Source: Treponema sp.
GTDB lineage: Bacteria; Spirochaetota; Spirochaetia; Treponematales; Breznakiellaceae
DNA length: 15,331 nt
Direction: 5' to 3'
NCBI GenBank assembly: GCA_031254795.1
Contig: JAIRTS010000174.1
Span: 1-15,331 of the forward strand
The notes beneath the pieces were generated by a model. It made no database searches and was not told the origin of the DNA. It saw only the letters and a list, made by a program, of their open reading frames with translations. Position 1 is the stretch's first letter. Every line of letters starts with the position of its first letter. Below are positions 1-5,905 of the stretch, piece by piece. Made by a program: the position numbers and the translations under genes.

Positions 1-104
1 TTTCCCAGGGCGCAAGCAAGGTGAACATCAGTTTCATTGTGAACGACGCCCAGTCGGACGAAGCGGTGAGGCGGATTCACAGGGAGTTTTTCGGCGCGTC
101 ATGA
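1..104 (+). CDS. lysC: Aspartokinase, C-terminal end (partial)
   Basis: Only the last 33 codons are inside the window, read from base 3 to a TGA at 102-104. The peptide begins SQGASKVNISFIVND and ends with AVRRIHREFF followed by a few residues. This is the typical end of the second ACT domain of aspartate kinases (usual form SQGAS-x-x-NISF, then an amphipathic helix ending in HxxFF). Aspartokinase phosphorylates aspartate as the first step toward lysine, threonine, methionine and diaminopimelate, and the ACT pair usually binds the feedback amino acid. dapB and dapA follow on the same strand, which fits the pathway, but 1.1 kb of gene-poor DNA separates them, so cotranscription is uncertain. 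The subtype cannot be judged from this fragment. Confidence 0.85.
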   Translation, partial: SQGASKVNISFIVNDAQSDEAVRRIHREFFGAS

Positions 105-322
105 ACCGCGCGAACAAAGGGCGTCGTAGTTTGATGTTCACGATTACACTGAAAATGGATGGAGCGTAATTTTACACAAACGGCGCGAGCTAAAGAAATG
201 AAGGGCGCGTTGTTCTGTTCGTGTGGCTCGTGGCTATTATGTTTCTGAATATCCGCATGCCAAACGCGAATGAACCATCCCCGCCACAGAGCCAACGATT
301 GCACGCATTCGGGGTGGCGGGG

Positions 323-340
323 GACGAAATCCCGTTGCGA
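323..340 (+). repeat. 18-bp direct repeat, copy 1
   Basis: The sequence GACGAAATCCCGTTGCGA matches copy 2 at 852-869 at 17 of 18 positions. It sits directly after the hairpin arm GTGGCGGGG (314-322). The sequence before that hairpin (AATGAACC then CCCCGCC, from about 270) also resembles the sequence before copy 2 and the IS-like hairpin at 7275-7305. I infer a dispersed relic of an insertion-sequence end; no transposase gene lies here. Confidence 0.5.
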
Positions 341-429
341 AAAGGAGCGAGGGGGAGCGGCGTCTAAAAGTCCGGCTATGGAGACAAATGCCTTTATGTT
401 GAAAGACCACGGCGTTCCCCCTTCTTAAC

Positions 430-597
430 TTATTGATATTGGCGTGTCAGCCGTTCACCCCAAATAAGCCGCCATCCGTGAGATTTGGTGTGAAGCAACC
501 TTTTTGCGCGGAGGCTTAAAGGCGCGGCGTAGAAAGACTCGTAGACCTGCTTGATTTCAGGGTTGTTGCGACTGCGCCGGAGAGCAATCGGTAGATT
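430..597 (-). pseudogene. [FeFe]-hydrogenase C-terminal (small-subunit-type) remnant
   Basis: Read on the minus strand from 597 to a TAA at 430-432, this frame gives 55 residues. It contains LPIALRRSRNNPEIKQVYES, then FYAAPLS and RLLHT. In [FeFe] hydrogenases the C-terminal tail (Fe_hyd_SSU-type segment) has the form LPIRRSHENPxIxxLYxxFL, then PLS, then HxLLHTHY, so this is a good motif-level match from memory. The H-cluster cysteine motifs that should precede it are absent. Upstream, the frame is disrupted: the adjoining minus-strand frame 557-766 overlaps it in a different phase. The gene is therefore a 3' relic left after deletion or frameshift. It has no known functional link to lysine biosynthesis. 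Confidence 0.5.
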
Positions 598-766
598 GGG
601 GCAGGGGTTTGTTATGCACGAGCCGTTCCGCCAGTTCCGCGCCTTCTTCCATAATGGCGAGGCTGGCTGAGAAGCCCGCGCCCAGCGTCCGCAACGTCGC
701 CACCGTCTTGCCCTGCAAAAAAGCTCCGATGGAAATTCGGATGTCCGCGTATTGGCGCTTGATCAT
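557..766 (-). CDS. Unrecognised short ORF, 69 aa, possibly part of a broken gene
   Basis: I do not recognise this product. From an ATG at 766 it reads a plausible soluble sequence with an alpha/beta look (MIKRQYADIRISIGAFLQGK at the start, then IMEEGAELAERLVHNKPLP). The last dozen residues (QSTDCSPAQSQQP) look like out-of-frame translation, because the neighbouring phase over the same bases encodes the hydrogenase-like tail at 430-597. One indel near 597-610 would join the two into a single frame of about 110 codons. No clear ribosome-binding site precedes the ATG, and a TGA lies in frame just upstream. It could be a fusion remnant from a deletion. The plus-strand frame over the same bases looks like its antisense shadow. 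Confidence 0.3.
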   Translation of the reverse strand: MIKRQYADIRISIGAFLQGKTVATLRTLGAGFSASLAIMEEGAELAERLVHNKPLPQSTDCSPAQSQQP

Positions 767-851
767 ATTATTTCATTATCAAGAAATTAATAAGGAAGGA
801 CTATTTTGTTTTACTGTCAACAAATCTATGAACCGCCCGCCACCTGCGGGA

Positions 852-869
852 GACGAAATCCCATTGCGA
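852..869 (+). repeat. 18-bp direct repeat, copy 2
   Basis: GACGAAATCCCATTGCGA differs from copy 1 (323-340) at one base. It is preceded by TATGAACCGCCCGCCAC, again like the sequence before copy 1, but without the 26-nt loop found there. A weaker relative (ACCCCACTGCGAATGAAAA) lies at 7427-7445 after an IS-like hairpin. Confidence 0.5.
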
Positions 870-1058
870 ATAAAAAGCGGATCGGGTCTCTTGAGTAAAA
901 CGCCGAGTACGCCTATACTGGAACGAAGCGGCGTGTCCGGCGGGAGGTCGCCGCAGGCCGGCGCGGAGCCTGTATGAATGCGCCGCGCCGCAAGCCGCGG
1001 TTACGCGCGGTAAAAACGTTCGATATGACAATTCAAGCGAGGAACCGCGCGAAAATAC

Positions 1059-1191
1059 CCCCGCAAGGGCGCGCCCTGGAATGGCCGCCTGTTAAGGCGT
1101 GGTCGCGATGGTGAAATACCACGGCCAAACGCTCATGGTATTTCCACGCGAATCCTAAAGCGCCGCCCCTATAGGATGCGCCCTTGCGGGG
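1059..1191 (+). promoter_or_regulatory. Candidate structured leader RNA (or palindromic mobile relic) before dapB
   Basis: A perfect 14-bp inverted repeat, CCCCGCAAGGGCGC (1059-1072) and GCGCCCTTGCGGGG (1178-1191), encloses three further hairpins: CGCCT/AGGCG (1086-1090, 1095-1099), a long arm 1104-1120 with 1137-1150 (CGCG, TGG, AAATACC elements), and ATCCTA/TAGGAT (1152-1157, 1172-1177). Together they form a closing stem with a multi-branched junction, ending 18 bases before the dapB ATG and 7 bases before its purine-rich ribosome-binding region. I could not match it to the lysine riboswitch or another known class. A palindromic miniature element inserted before dapB is an equally serious reading. 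Confidence 0.45.
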
Positions 1192-1209
1192 CGGATAAAG
1201 AGAGGTGCA

Positions 1210-2019
1210 ATGAAACTGGCGCTTATTGGTTACGGAAAAATGGGCAGGCGAATAGAGGAAATCGCCACGGCGCGGGGGCATGAAATTGTCAGCGTCATCG
1301 ATCCTCATGCCAAAGAGAAAACATCAAGGCTGGGCGTGGAGATCGCCGCATCCTTTGGCGCGGCTAACGCGGCTGGCGTGGCTGGCGCTGTGAATAACCT
1401 CGGCGGCGCGGATGTTGCGATTGAATTCACCCAACCGGATGTTGTTGTCCACAACATACAAGAACTTTCCCGAAGGCGTATTCCGGCGGTGATTGGCACG
1501 ACAAACTGGTACCATCGTCTTGACGAGGTGAAGCGTGTCATAGAAGCGGACGGCTCGCGTCTTTTGTACGCGCCGAATTTCTCTCTTGGCGTGAATATTT
1601 TTTACCGCGTCGTGTCTCACGCCGCCCAATTGATGGACTCCTTCCCTGAATATGACGTGGGCGGCTATGAAATTCACCATAATGAGAAGAAAGAAAGCCC
1701 GTCTGGAACGGCGAAAATCCTTGTTGAGAAAATTATCGCCGCGATGAAACGCAAAAGAACGCCGGTATGGGACGCGCTTGACCGCCCTCCGCAACCGGAA
1801 GAACTCCATTTCGCCAGTTTGCGAGTCGGAGCGGAGCCGGGCGCCCACGCGGCGCGTTTTGATTCCCCGGCCGACACGATAGAGATAAAGCACACGGCGC
1901 GCAACCGCGACGGCTTCGCGTTCGGCGCGGTGCGATGCGCGGAATGGCTCGCAAACAAAAAAGACGCGGATGTTAGCCAACGTGTTTTCACCATAGATGA
2001 TTTTTTGGAGGATGTGTGA
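1210..2019 (+). CDS. dapB: 4-hydroxy-tetrahydrodipicolinate reductase
   Basis: DapB reduces the dihydrodipicolinate-level intermediate with NAD(P)H in cytosolic lysine and diaminopimelate synthesis. The 269-residue length is normal. The N-terminal Rossmann fold shows GYGKMG (7-12), IEFTQPDV (71-78) and IGTTNW (95-100). The catalytic domain shows APNFSLGVN (121-129) and the signature EIHHNEKKESPSGTA (154-168), which includes the expected catalytic His156 and Lys160. In that signature the usual Asp before x-PSGTA is Glu here. The ATG follows AGAGAGG at a suitable distance. The gene overlaps dapA by four bases (GTGA), so the two are translationally coupled. The multi-armed palindrome at 1059-1191 lies immediately upstream and may regulate it. 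Confidence 0.97.
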   Translation: MKLALIGYGKMGRRIEEIATARGHEIVSVIDPHAKEKTSRLGVEIAASFGAANAAGVAGAVNNLGGADVAIEFTQPDVVVHNIQELSRRRIPAVIGTTNWYHRLDEVKRVIEADGSRLLYAPNFSLGVNIFYRVVSHAAQLMDSFPEYDVGGYEIHHNEKKESPSGTAKILVEKIIAAMKRKRTPVWDALDRPPQPEELHFASLRVGAEPGAHAARFDSPADTIEIKHTARNRDGFAFGAVRCAEWLANKKDADVSQRVFTIDDFLEDV

Positions 2020-2930
2020 ACAAAGAGACTGGGTTAGATTTTAGAGGGGCGTTCACCGCGCTCGTCACCCCAATGAAGGCGAACGGCGACATTGATTACG
2101 AGGGTTTCCGTACATTGATTGATTTTCAACTCGCCCAAGGCATCGACGGTCTTGTGCCGCTTGGAACAACCGGAGAAACGCCGACTCTGGACGAAGACGA
2201 AGAGGAAAAACTCATAAAAATAATAGTGAAAGAGGCGAAGGGCAAGGTTCCGCTTATCATAGGCGCCGGCTCCAATTCCACAAAATCAGCCGTGGCTTAC
2301 ACCAAACGGGCGAAAGAACTCGGCGCGGACGCGGCTCTCGTGGTGACGCCCTACTACAACAAGCCCAACGACGAGGGCGTTTTCCTGCACTTCGAGACCG
2401 TGGCGAGAGAGAGCGGGATTCCCATCATCGTCTACAACATAGCGTCCCGCACCGGTAAAAATATCGGCGCGCCGCTCATGGACAGGCTGTCCCTGATTCC
2501 GGGTGTCATTGGCGTCAAGGAGTCCTCCGGCGACATCGGCCAGATGGGAGACATCATCGCCCTCGCCAGAAAACGCAAGGCGGAAGGCAAAGATTTCTTC
2601 GTTCTTTCCGGCGACGACGCGCTCGCCCTGCCCACGCTTGCGCTTGGCGGCGATGGCGTTGTCTCGGTGGCGTCCAACCTCGCGCCCGCAAAAATAGCCG
2701 CCCTCGTCAAAGCCGGTCTCGGCGGCGATTTTGTGGCGGCGCGAACCTTGCACTACGAACTGTTGCCTTTCATCAAGGCGGTGTTTATTGAAACAAACCC
2801 CATCCCCATAAAAGCGGCCCTGAGCATGGCGGGGCTTCCCGCAGGACCCGTTCGCCCGCCGCTCGCCCCCCTTTCCGAAAGCAACAGAAGGGCGCTGGAA
2901 GCGGCGGTGAAAGGGTTGAACCGGGATTAA
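2016..2930 (+). CDS. dapA: 4-hydroxy-tetrahydrodipicolinate synthase
   Basis: DapA condenses pyruvate with aspartate semialdehyde, the committed step toward diaminopimelate and lysine, as a cytosolic TIM-barrel aldolase. The 304-residue protein has the pyruvate-binding GTTGETP loop (50-56), VTPYYNKP (110-117) with the active-site tyrosine region, YNIASRTG (140-147) with the catalytic Tyr140 and Arg145, and GVKESSGD (166-173), in which Lys168 is the Schiff-base lysine. The start is a GTG that overlaps the dapB stop codon, with GGAGG five bases upstream. The product acts immediately before DapB in the pathway, so the overlap fits function. The C-terminal third is somewhat unusual in sequence, but the length is ordinary. 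Confidence 0.97.
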   Translation: MNKETGLDFRGAFTALVTPMKANGDIDYEGFRTLIDFQLAQGIDGLVPLGTTGETPTLDEDEEEKLIKIIVKEAKGKVPLIIGAGSNSTKSAVAYTKRAKELGADAALVVTPYYNKPNDEGVFLHFETVARESGIPIIVYNIASRTGKNIGAPLMDRLSLIPGVIGVKESSGDIGQMGDIIALARKRKAEGKDFFVLSGDDALALPTLALGGDGVVSVASNLAPAKIAALVKAGLGGDFVAARTLHYELLPFIKAVFIETNPIPIKAALSMAGLPAGPVRPPLAPLSESNRRALEAAVKGLNRD

Positions 2931-3074
2931 GAAAGCGCGGCGGAACGCCTTGCGAGCGGCGGCGCTTCCGCCGGAGTCGCCATTTTCGCGCCCCGCCAAC
3001 GCCGGCGAAACTGACGCAATCATTGCGAATACCAGCGTCAGGACAAGTATTATAAGCCAACTTTTCTTAGCCAT
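2931..3074 (-). pseudogene. Truncated lipoprotein gene, 5' remnant
   Basis: From an ATG at 3074 the minus strand encodes a clear export signal: MAKK, a hydrophobic core (WLIILVLTLVFAMIASV), then ALAG followed by RENGDSGGS. It closely resembles the signal region of the neighbouring lipoprotein (3985-4506: IASV, LAG, then C and an acidic DSGG run), and the two also match at DNA level (about 2983-3020 against 4400-4435). The lipobox cysteine codon TGC is CGC (Arg) here, so lipidation would fail. After about 40 codons the frame runs into the antisense of dapA and no longer looks like protein. I read it as a paralogue cut off by the dapA side and mutated. Its leader duplicates that of the 3216-3887 gene. 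Confidence 0.6.
2938..2973 (+). terminator. Stem-loop after dapA, possible terminator
   Basis: CGGCGGAACGCC (2938-2949) pairs with GGCG, one bulged C, then TTCCGCCG (2961-2973), starting eight bases after the dapA stop codon. The stem is strong and GC-rich, but no T-run follows, so intrinsic termination is uncertain. It may instead act as an RNA-stabilising or REP-like element. It overlaps the truncated minus-strand lipoprotein remnant. Confidence 0.4.
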
Positions 3075-3156
3075 TTTTTTTCTCTTGTTAAAAACAAATT
3101 CAAAAATAGTCTCGCGTATAAAAAAACCGCCCCCGTTTTATATTGGGGGCGGTCAA
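3075..3156 (-). repeat. Duplicated leader/terminator module, copy A
   Basis: On the minus strand this segment contains a terminator hairpin and then an AT-rich leader ending at the ATG at 3074. It matches copy B (3888-3969) nearly base for base outside the hairpin loop, including TATTTTTGAATTTGTTTTTA and the CGCG element before it. The ribosome-binding site is weaker here (AAGAG) than in copy B (AGGAG). Confidence 0.8.
3119..3153 (-). terminator. Rho-independent terminator for the 3216-3887 gene
   Basis: On the minus strand ACCGCCCCC pairs with GGGGGCGGT (9 bp, 10-base AT-rich loop) and is followed by a run of seven T. It lies about 60 bases after the stop codon of the barrel-like protein gene. 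This is a textbook intrinsic terminator, and it is part of the duplicated module A. Confidence 0.85.
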
Positions 3157-3215
3157 CCTGTTCCAAAGCTAACGCGAACTACGCTCGCAAACGCAGCCCG
3201 CGTTTTGAAACCGGC

Positions 3216-3887
3216 TCACTTGCTATAAATTTTCCAGTTGTAAATTTGCCAAATAAAGCCAATCGGCGCAACACTTCCCTTTTCATGGAATTCAGGCGTA
3301 ATCCTGACAAAAAAACGTCCTCCGCCCCTGCCCGGCCTCACGAAGTCAAACCCTATATCTATGGGCAAACCAACAAAAAAATCCCCTTTCGTATCGATCC
3401 CGGCCAGTCCGTCAAACATCCCGGCAATCGGAAAGTTTAAATTTAATCCTATTCCCGCATACAGCCATTCAACCTTCGGAACATTAACGTGCGCCGCGAG
3501 AGGTATCGTCAAACAAACCGGGCTCGCCGCGATGTCGGTGAAATTGTCGCTGTCGCGCAAATCCTGGTTTAATATCAGATATATATCGGGGTGAAATAAC
3601 AACCCGGTGTTGAGCGACAGCCAGTTGAAAAGGTAAAAATCATACGTCAGCCCAAAGTCATATATCATAGCGTAATTACCTTTTGGAATGCGGCCGTCGC
3701 TTATGGAGCTATACAAATCCCCCATGTTTGGAGTCACGCCCACCCCAAAATTAAGCCCGATCAGCATATCAAACGATTGATGCTTGCCTGCCGCAGGCTT
3801 CTCGTCTCCTTCCCGCGCAAAAACACCTCCCGCAAGAGCGCTTGCAAGAACCAACGCCAACAATCCTTTCTTTGTCATGTTCTTCAT
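3216..3887 (-). CDS. Exported outer-membrane beta-barrel-like protein
   Basis: The product is a 223-residue protein of unknown function. I chose the ATG at 3887 over the upstream ATG at 3953 because it follows AGGAG at a good distance and begins a standard signal peptide: MKNMTKKG, a hydrophobic core (LLALVLASALAGGVFA), with likely cleavage after VFA. The mature part has alternating aromatic and hydrophobic segments typical of membrane beta strands (for example YDFGLTYDFYLFNWLSLNTG and EWLYAGIGLNLNFPIAGMF), with glycine-rich turns. This fits a small outer-membrane barrel. It lies downstream of a lipoprotein gene with a terminator between them, and has its own terminator at 3119-3153. No specific family is recognised. 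Confidence 0.75.
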   Translation of the reverse strand: MKNMTKKGLLALVLASALAGGVFAREGDEKPAAGKHQSFDMLIGLNFGVGVTPNMGDLYSSISDGRIPKGNYAMIYDFGLTYDFYLFNWLSLNTGLLFHPDIYLILNQDLRDSDNFTDIAASPVCLTIPLAAHVNVPKVEWLYAGIGLNLNFPIAGMFDGLAGIDTKGDFFVGLPIDIGFDFVRPGRGGGRFFVRITPEFHEKGSVAPIGFIWQIYNWKIYSK

Positions 3888-3969
3888 CTTCTTTCTCCTG
3901 TTAAAAACAAATTCAAAAATAGTTTCGCGTGTAAAACCGTCCCCATCGTACATTGAAGGGGGCGGTCAA
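3888..3969 (-). repeat. Duplicated leader/terminator module, copy B
   Basis: This is the copy of module A (3075-3156) that precedes the barrel-like gene at 3887. The AT-rich part is almost identical to copy A, while the hairpin loop differs. I see no good sigma70 promoter within it. Confidence 0.8.
3930..3966 (-). terminator. Probable terminator after the lipoprotein gene
   Basis: On the minus strand ACCGCCCCC pairs with GGGGACGGT apart from one C/A mismatch, followed by TTTT. It lies just after the stop of the 3985-4506 gene. It is weaker than its duplicate at 3119-3153, so partial read-through into the next gene is plausible. Confidence 0.6.
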
Positions 3970-3984
3970 GCGGAATTTTACCCG

Positions 3985-4506
3985 TTAGGGAGTCTCCAAA
4001 AATTGATCAAACGGAATGGTAATATCGCCTTCCGGAAAGTCATATTTTGGAAGTCTTGAATTCACGTCAGATGGACTTGTCGAGCTGGTGATTCCAAGCT
4101 GCTCCCATGTTTTACCCCCGGTATAAAAATAGTTTGGGGATTGGGAATTCACCTGAAGGTACACAAAATATTCCCCGGCTCCTGTCCAATCGGACTGTAA
4201 TATAGCGCCGTTTGAAACCGTTTTTAGCCCCATAACAACTGAATTGTTGGAAACTGTTCCCGCGCCTGCCGAGACAATATACTGAGTGCTTGAGTCAATT
4301 TGGCTGGCGATATTAACCCCAACCGCGCCGCTCTGTGTTATGCCGGTAATGGTTAGAATTCTGCCGCCTCCTCCTCCTCCGGAATCCTCTTCGCCGCATC
4401 CCGCCAACACCAGCGTAACTGACGCGATCAATCCAAATGCCAGCAGAACAGCCGGCAAACCTGCCGCCTTGCCGGCTGCCTTCAGAAAAACAGGGTTTTC
4501 TTTCAT
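3985..4506 (-). CDS. Small lipoprotein, unknown function
   Basis: The product has 173 residues. The N-terminus is a lipoprotein signal: charged MKENPVFLKAAGK, a hydrophobic stretch (LPAVLLAFGLIASVTLVLAG), then Cys37 in the lipobox LAGC. A linker follows (GEEDSGGGGGG), and then about 120 residues rich in Ser, Thr, Val and Gly that look like beta structure (ILTITGITQSGAVGVNIASQ, later YIVSAGAGTVSNNSVVMG and EYFVYLQVNSQSPNYF). The ATG follows AAGGAG seven bases upstream. The truncated gene at 2931-3074 is a paralogue. Similar lipoproteins with poly-Gly linkers are common in Treponema as I remember them. The function is unknown; surface or periplasmic anchoring is likely. Confidence 0.75.
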   Translation of the reverse strand: MKENPVFLKAAGKAAGLPAVLLAFGLIASVTLVLAGCGEEDSGGGGGGRILTITGITQSGAVGVNIASQIDSSTQYIVSAGAGTVSNNSVVMGLKTVSNGAILQSDWTGAGEYFVYLQVNSQSPNYFYTGGKTWEQLGITSSTSPSDVNSRLPKYDFPEGDITIPFDQFLETP

Positions 4507-4736
4507 CGAAAAACTCCTTATACTGGAGCGCGGGGATGAGGCGCAGCTTTAAGGTTTGCGGCGGTCATCGTTGGCGCGGTACGCCGCCGGAAATCTCTTT
4601 GCCTCGTCCCTTTTTCCCGCTTTCTCCAAAAATATATACCCACCCTAAAGAGCGGGCTTCCCGTCAAAGACGGTTGTCAAAAACCGGAAACCCGGCGTTT
4701 TGCCACGATATTTTGTATGCCCGCCGCACGCGGCTG

Positions 4737-4756
4737 ACACCATCGTTATGGTATCA
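4737..4756 (-). terminator. Weak stem-loop at the end of the FN3-like gene
   Basis: GATACCA and TGGTGTC (minus strand) form a short stem with a G-T pair, overlapping the stop codon of the 4746-5414 gene. There is no T-run. The 240-base gap to the next gene holds no other feature I can support. Confidence 0.2.
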
Positions 4757-5414
4757 GCGCCGGCGCCAGCGGGCCCCAGGGTCCTTTCTTGCCGTCATTT
4801 TCTATCTGCACGGCAAAATGGGCGGTCTTCCCGCTGTCCCCGAACTCGAATTCGATCACGTCTTTTTTCCGTTTCGTGAAAAACGACTTCGTAAGGTCGC
4901 GATCCGGGTCGGAAGGCGGCGTCTCTCCGGGCGCGACCACCTTGTACCATATCCGGTACCCTTTGTTCGCCGGATCGTTGGGATTGCCGTCAATGTAGAC
5001 TATCCTCAAGCCCAGTTCGTGCCGCCCAACGAGATATGTCTCCACCATGACTTGAGACGTGGGGATGCCAGATGGCGTTGGATGCGAGTCGCGCGGCTTG
5101 AGGCCCAGGGCGATGTAGCCGGAATCGAGCAGGGGCGGGGATAAAAAATATCTCCGCTTGAAATCCCTCATCCCGGCGATCAGCGCGTCAAAAGTTTCTT
5201 TGCATTGGGCGGTCGCAACCGGGGTGCGGGTGGTCTCGTTCTTGGCGGTTTCAAGCGCCGCCGCCGCGGCCTGTCTAAGAGTCTGGATCGCGGTGATCGC
5301 CGATTTGGGGATGTTCCATTCGGTCATTTTTGACAAGCATACGGCTATCCAGTCGCTCGCCATTGCCAATACGCCTTCCCTTGTCGTAGGAAGCCAGTCT
5401 TTTGTTGTCGCCAT
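4746..5414 (-). CDS. Unknown protein with helical N-terminus and FN3-like C-terminus
   Basis: The product has 222 residues and no signal peptide. Residues 1-95 are helical (DWLPTTREGVLAMASDW, alanine-rich TLRQAAAAALETAKNE, then AGMRDFKRRYF). Residues 100-222 look like a beta sandwich: GLKPRD (104-109), a strand-rich region around LGLRIVYIDG, GYRIWYKV (152-159), and an end of AVQIENDGKKGPWGP (201-215), which resembles the closing strand of fibronectin type III-like domains. I recall related uncharacterised proteins in gut bacteria, with no function assigned. The start has AAGGAG seven bases upstream, and that ribosome-binding site overlaps the stop codon of the phase-variable frame at 5426-5859. 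Translational coupling to the switch gene is therefore likely. Confidence 0.7.
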   Translation of the reverse strand: MATTKDWLPTTREGVLAMASDWIAVCLSKMTEWNIPKSAITAIQTLRQAAAAALETAKNETTRTPVATAQCKETFDALIAGMRDFKRRYFLSPPLLDSGYIALGLKPRDSHPTPSGIPTSQVMVETYLVGRHELGLRIVYIDGNPNDPANKGYRIWYKVVAPGETPPSDPDRDLTKSFFTKRKKDVIEFEFGDSGKTAHFAVQIENDGKKGPWGPLAPALIP

Positions 5415-5425
5415 GTCGCTACTCC

Positions 5426-5859
5426 TTATATGAATGAATATGAATCGACGTCATTTTGACGTCTGAAAACAATGAGCGCGCCCCCTACAGGGTTGCTCGG
5501 GAACCCTATTGGGTTGATTGGGTTCCCTATTGACCTGATCGGAAGCCCTAACGGGTTGACAGAACGCCCTATTGAGTCAATCGGGAATCCCAATGGGTTG
5601 ATCGAGATCCTTATTGACTTGATCAGGCGCCCTGTCGAGTTAATCGGGAACCCTAACGAGTTGATCGGGTTCCTTAACAGGTTGGCAGGGATCCCGAACG
5701 GAAAATTCTGGCCGCGAAACAGGAATACGGGGGTTTTATTTAGAAAACGAAGAGTCTGCTTATTTGTATGATTTATATAATATGAGACTAAAGAATGCGG
5801 GGGGGGGGGGGGGTAACTTCTCCGCGGTCACGGCGGTTTGCATAATACGGTTTGTTCAT
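5426..5859 (-). CDS. Putative phase-variable heptapeptide-repeat protein, OFF as written
   Basis: From the ATG at 5859 (minus strand) the frame reads MNKPYYANRRDRGEVTPPPP and then stops at TAG 5788-5790, straight after a run of 15 C. Adding one C, or removing two, opens a 144-codon (or 143-codon) frame. This continues through HSLVSYYINHTNKQ and a basic segment into ten heptapeptides of the form x-P-I-N-[SP]-[IL]-G (residues 57-126 of the +1 form), and ends at TAA 5426-5428. That stop abuts the AAGGAG of the next gene. A consensus promoter (TTGACA, 17, TATATT) and an AAGGAG 15 bases before the ATG lie upstream. I see no signal peptide and recognise no family. The plus strand is also open across the repeats (5472-5771) but lacks a ribosome-binding site. 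Tract length in an assembly may be unreliable. Confidence 0.6.
5483..5692 (-). repeat. Ten tandem 21-bp repeats (heptapeptide array)
   Basis: The 210 bp are exactly ten units of 21 bp, imperfect but all in register. In the minus-strand frame the units read IPANLLR, NPINSLG, FPINSTG, RLIKSIR, ISINPLG, FPIDSIG, RSVNPLG, LPIRSIG, NPINPIG and FPSNPVG. Units vary at the first residue and around positions 4-5, while P/I/N and the final G recur. The unit is itself partly palindromic (GGGTT with AACCC), so both strands stay open and the array could also act as a DNA site. Confidence 0.9.
5799..5813 (-). repeat. Poly-C tract (15 C on the coding strand)
   Basis: An uninterrupted run of 15 G on the plus strand, inside codons 16-21 of the 5859 frame. 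Such tracts slip during replication and are the classic contingency element of phase-variable genes. As written it places the downstream repeat frame out of phase by one base. Confidence 0.95.
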
Positions 5860-5905
5860 TTCTATTTGTTCACGCTCCTTTTGAAAGTCTCTTTCTTTTA
5901 AAGAC

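Larger units (their letters stand above)
105..1209. other. Gene-poor, apparently decayed region between lysC and dapB
   Basis: About 1.1 kb with no convincing intact gene. It contains a hydrogenase C-terminal remnant on the minus strand (430-597), a short minus-strand reading frame (557-766), an inverted repeat CCCCGCCAC / GTGGCGGGG (279-287 and 314-322), two copies of an 18-bp direct repeat (323-340 and 852-869), and a multi-armed palindromic structure at 1059-1191 just before dapB. I saw no tRNA. The 609-977 plus-strand frame overlaps the minus-strand frame and has no recognisable features. Confidence 0.6.

Noticed and set aside
1059..1209. Lysine riboswitch
   Set aside because: AGAGGTGC near 1201 resembles part of the L-box core, but it overlaps the dapB start and the upstream stems do not follow the L-box arrangement.
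2286..3074. Full-length 262-aa minus-strand ORF over dapA
   Set aside because: Only the first 40 or so codons look like protein; the remainder is antisense to a clearly coding dapA.
5483..5692. CRISPR array
   Set aside because: The 21-bp units are contiguous without spacers and keep a coding register.
5472..5771. Plus-strand 99-aa repeat ORF (GLIGNPN-type heptads)
   Set aside because: It mirrors the minus-strand array because the repeat unit is partly palindromic. It has no ribosome-binding site or promoter, whereas the minus-strand frame has both and fits the operon.
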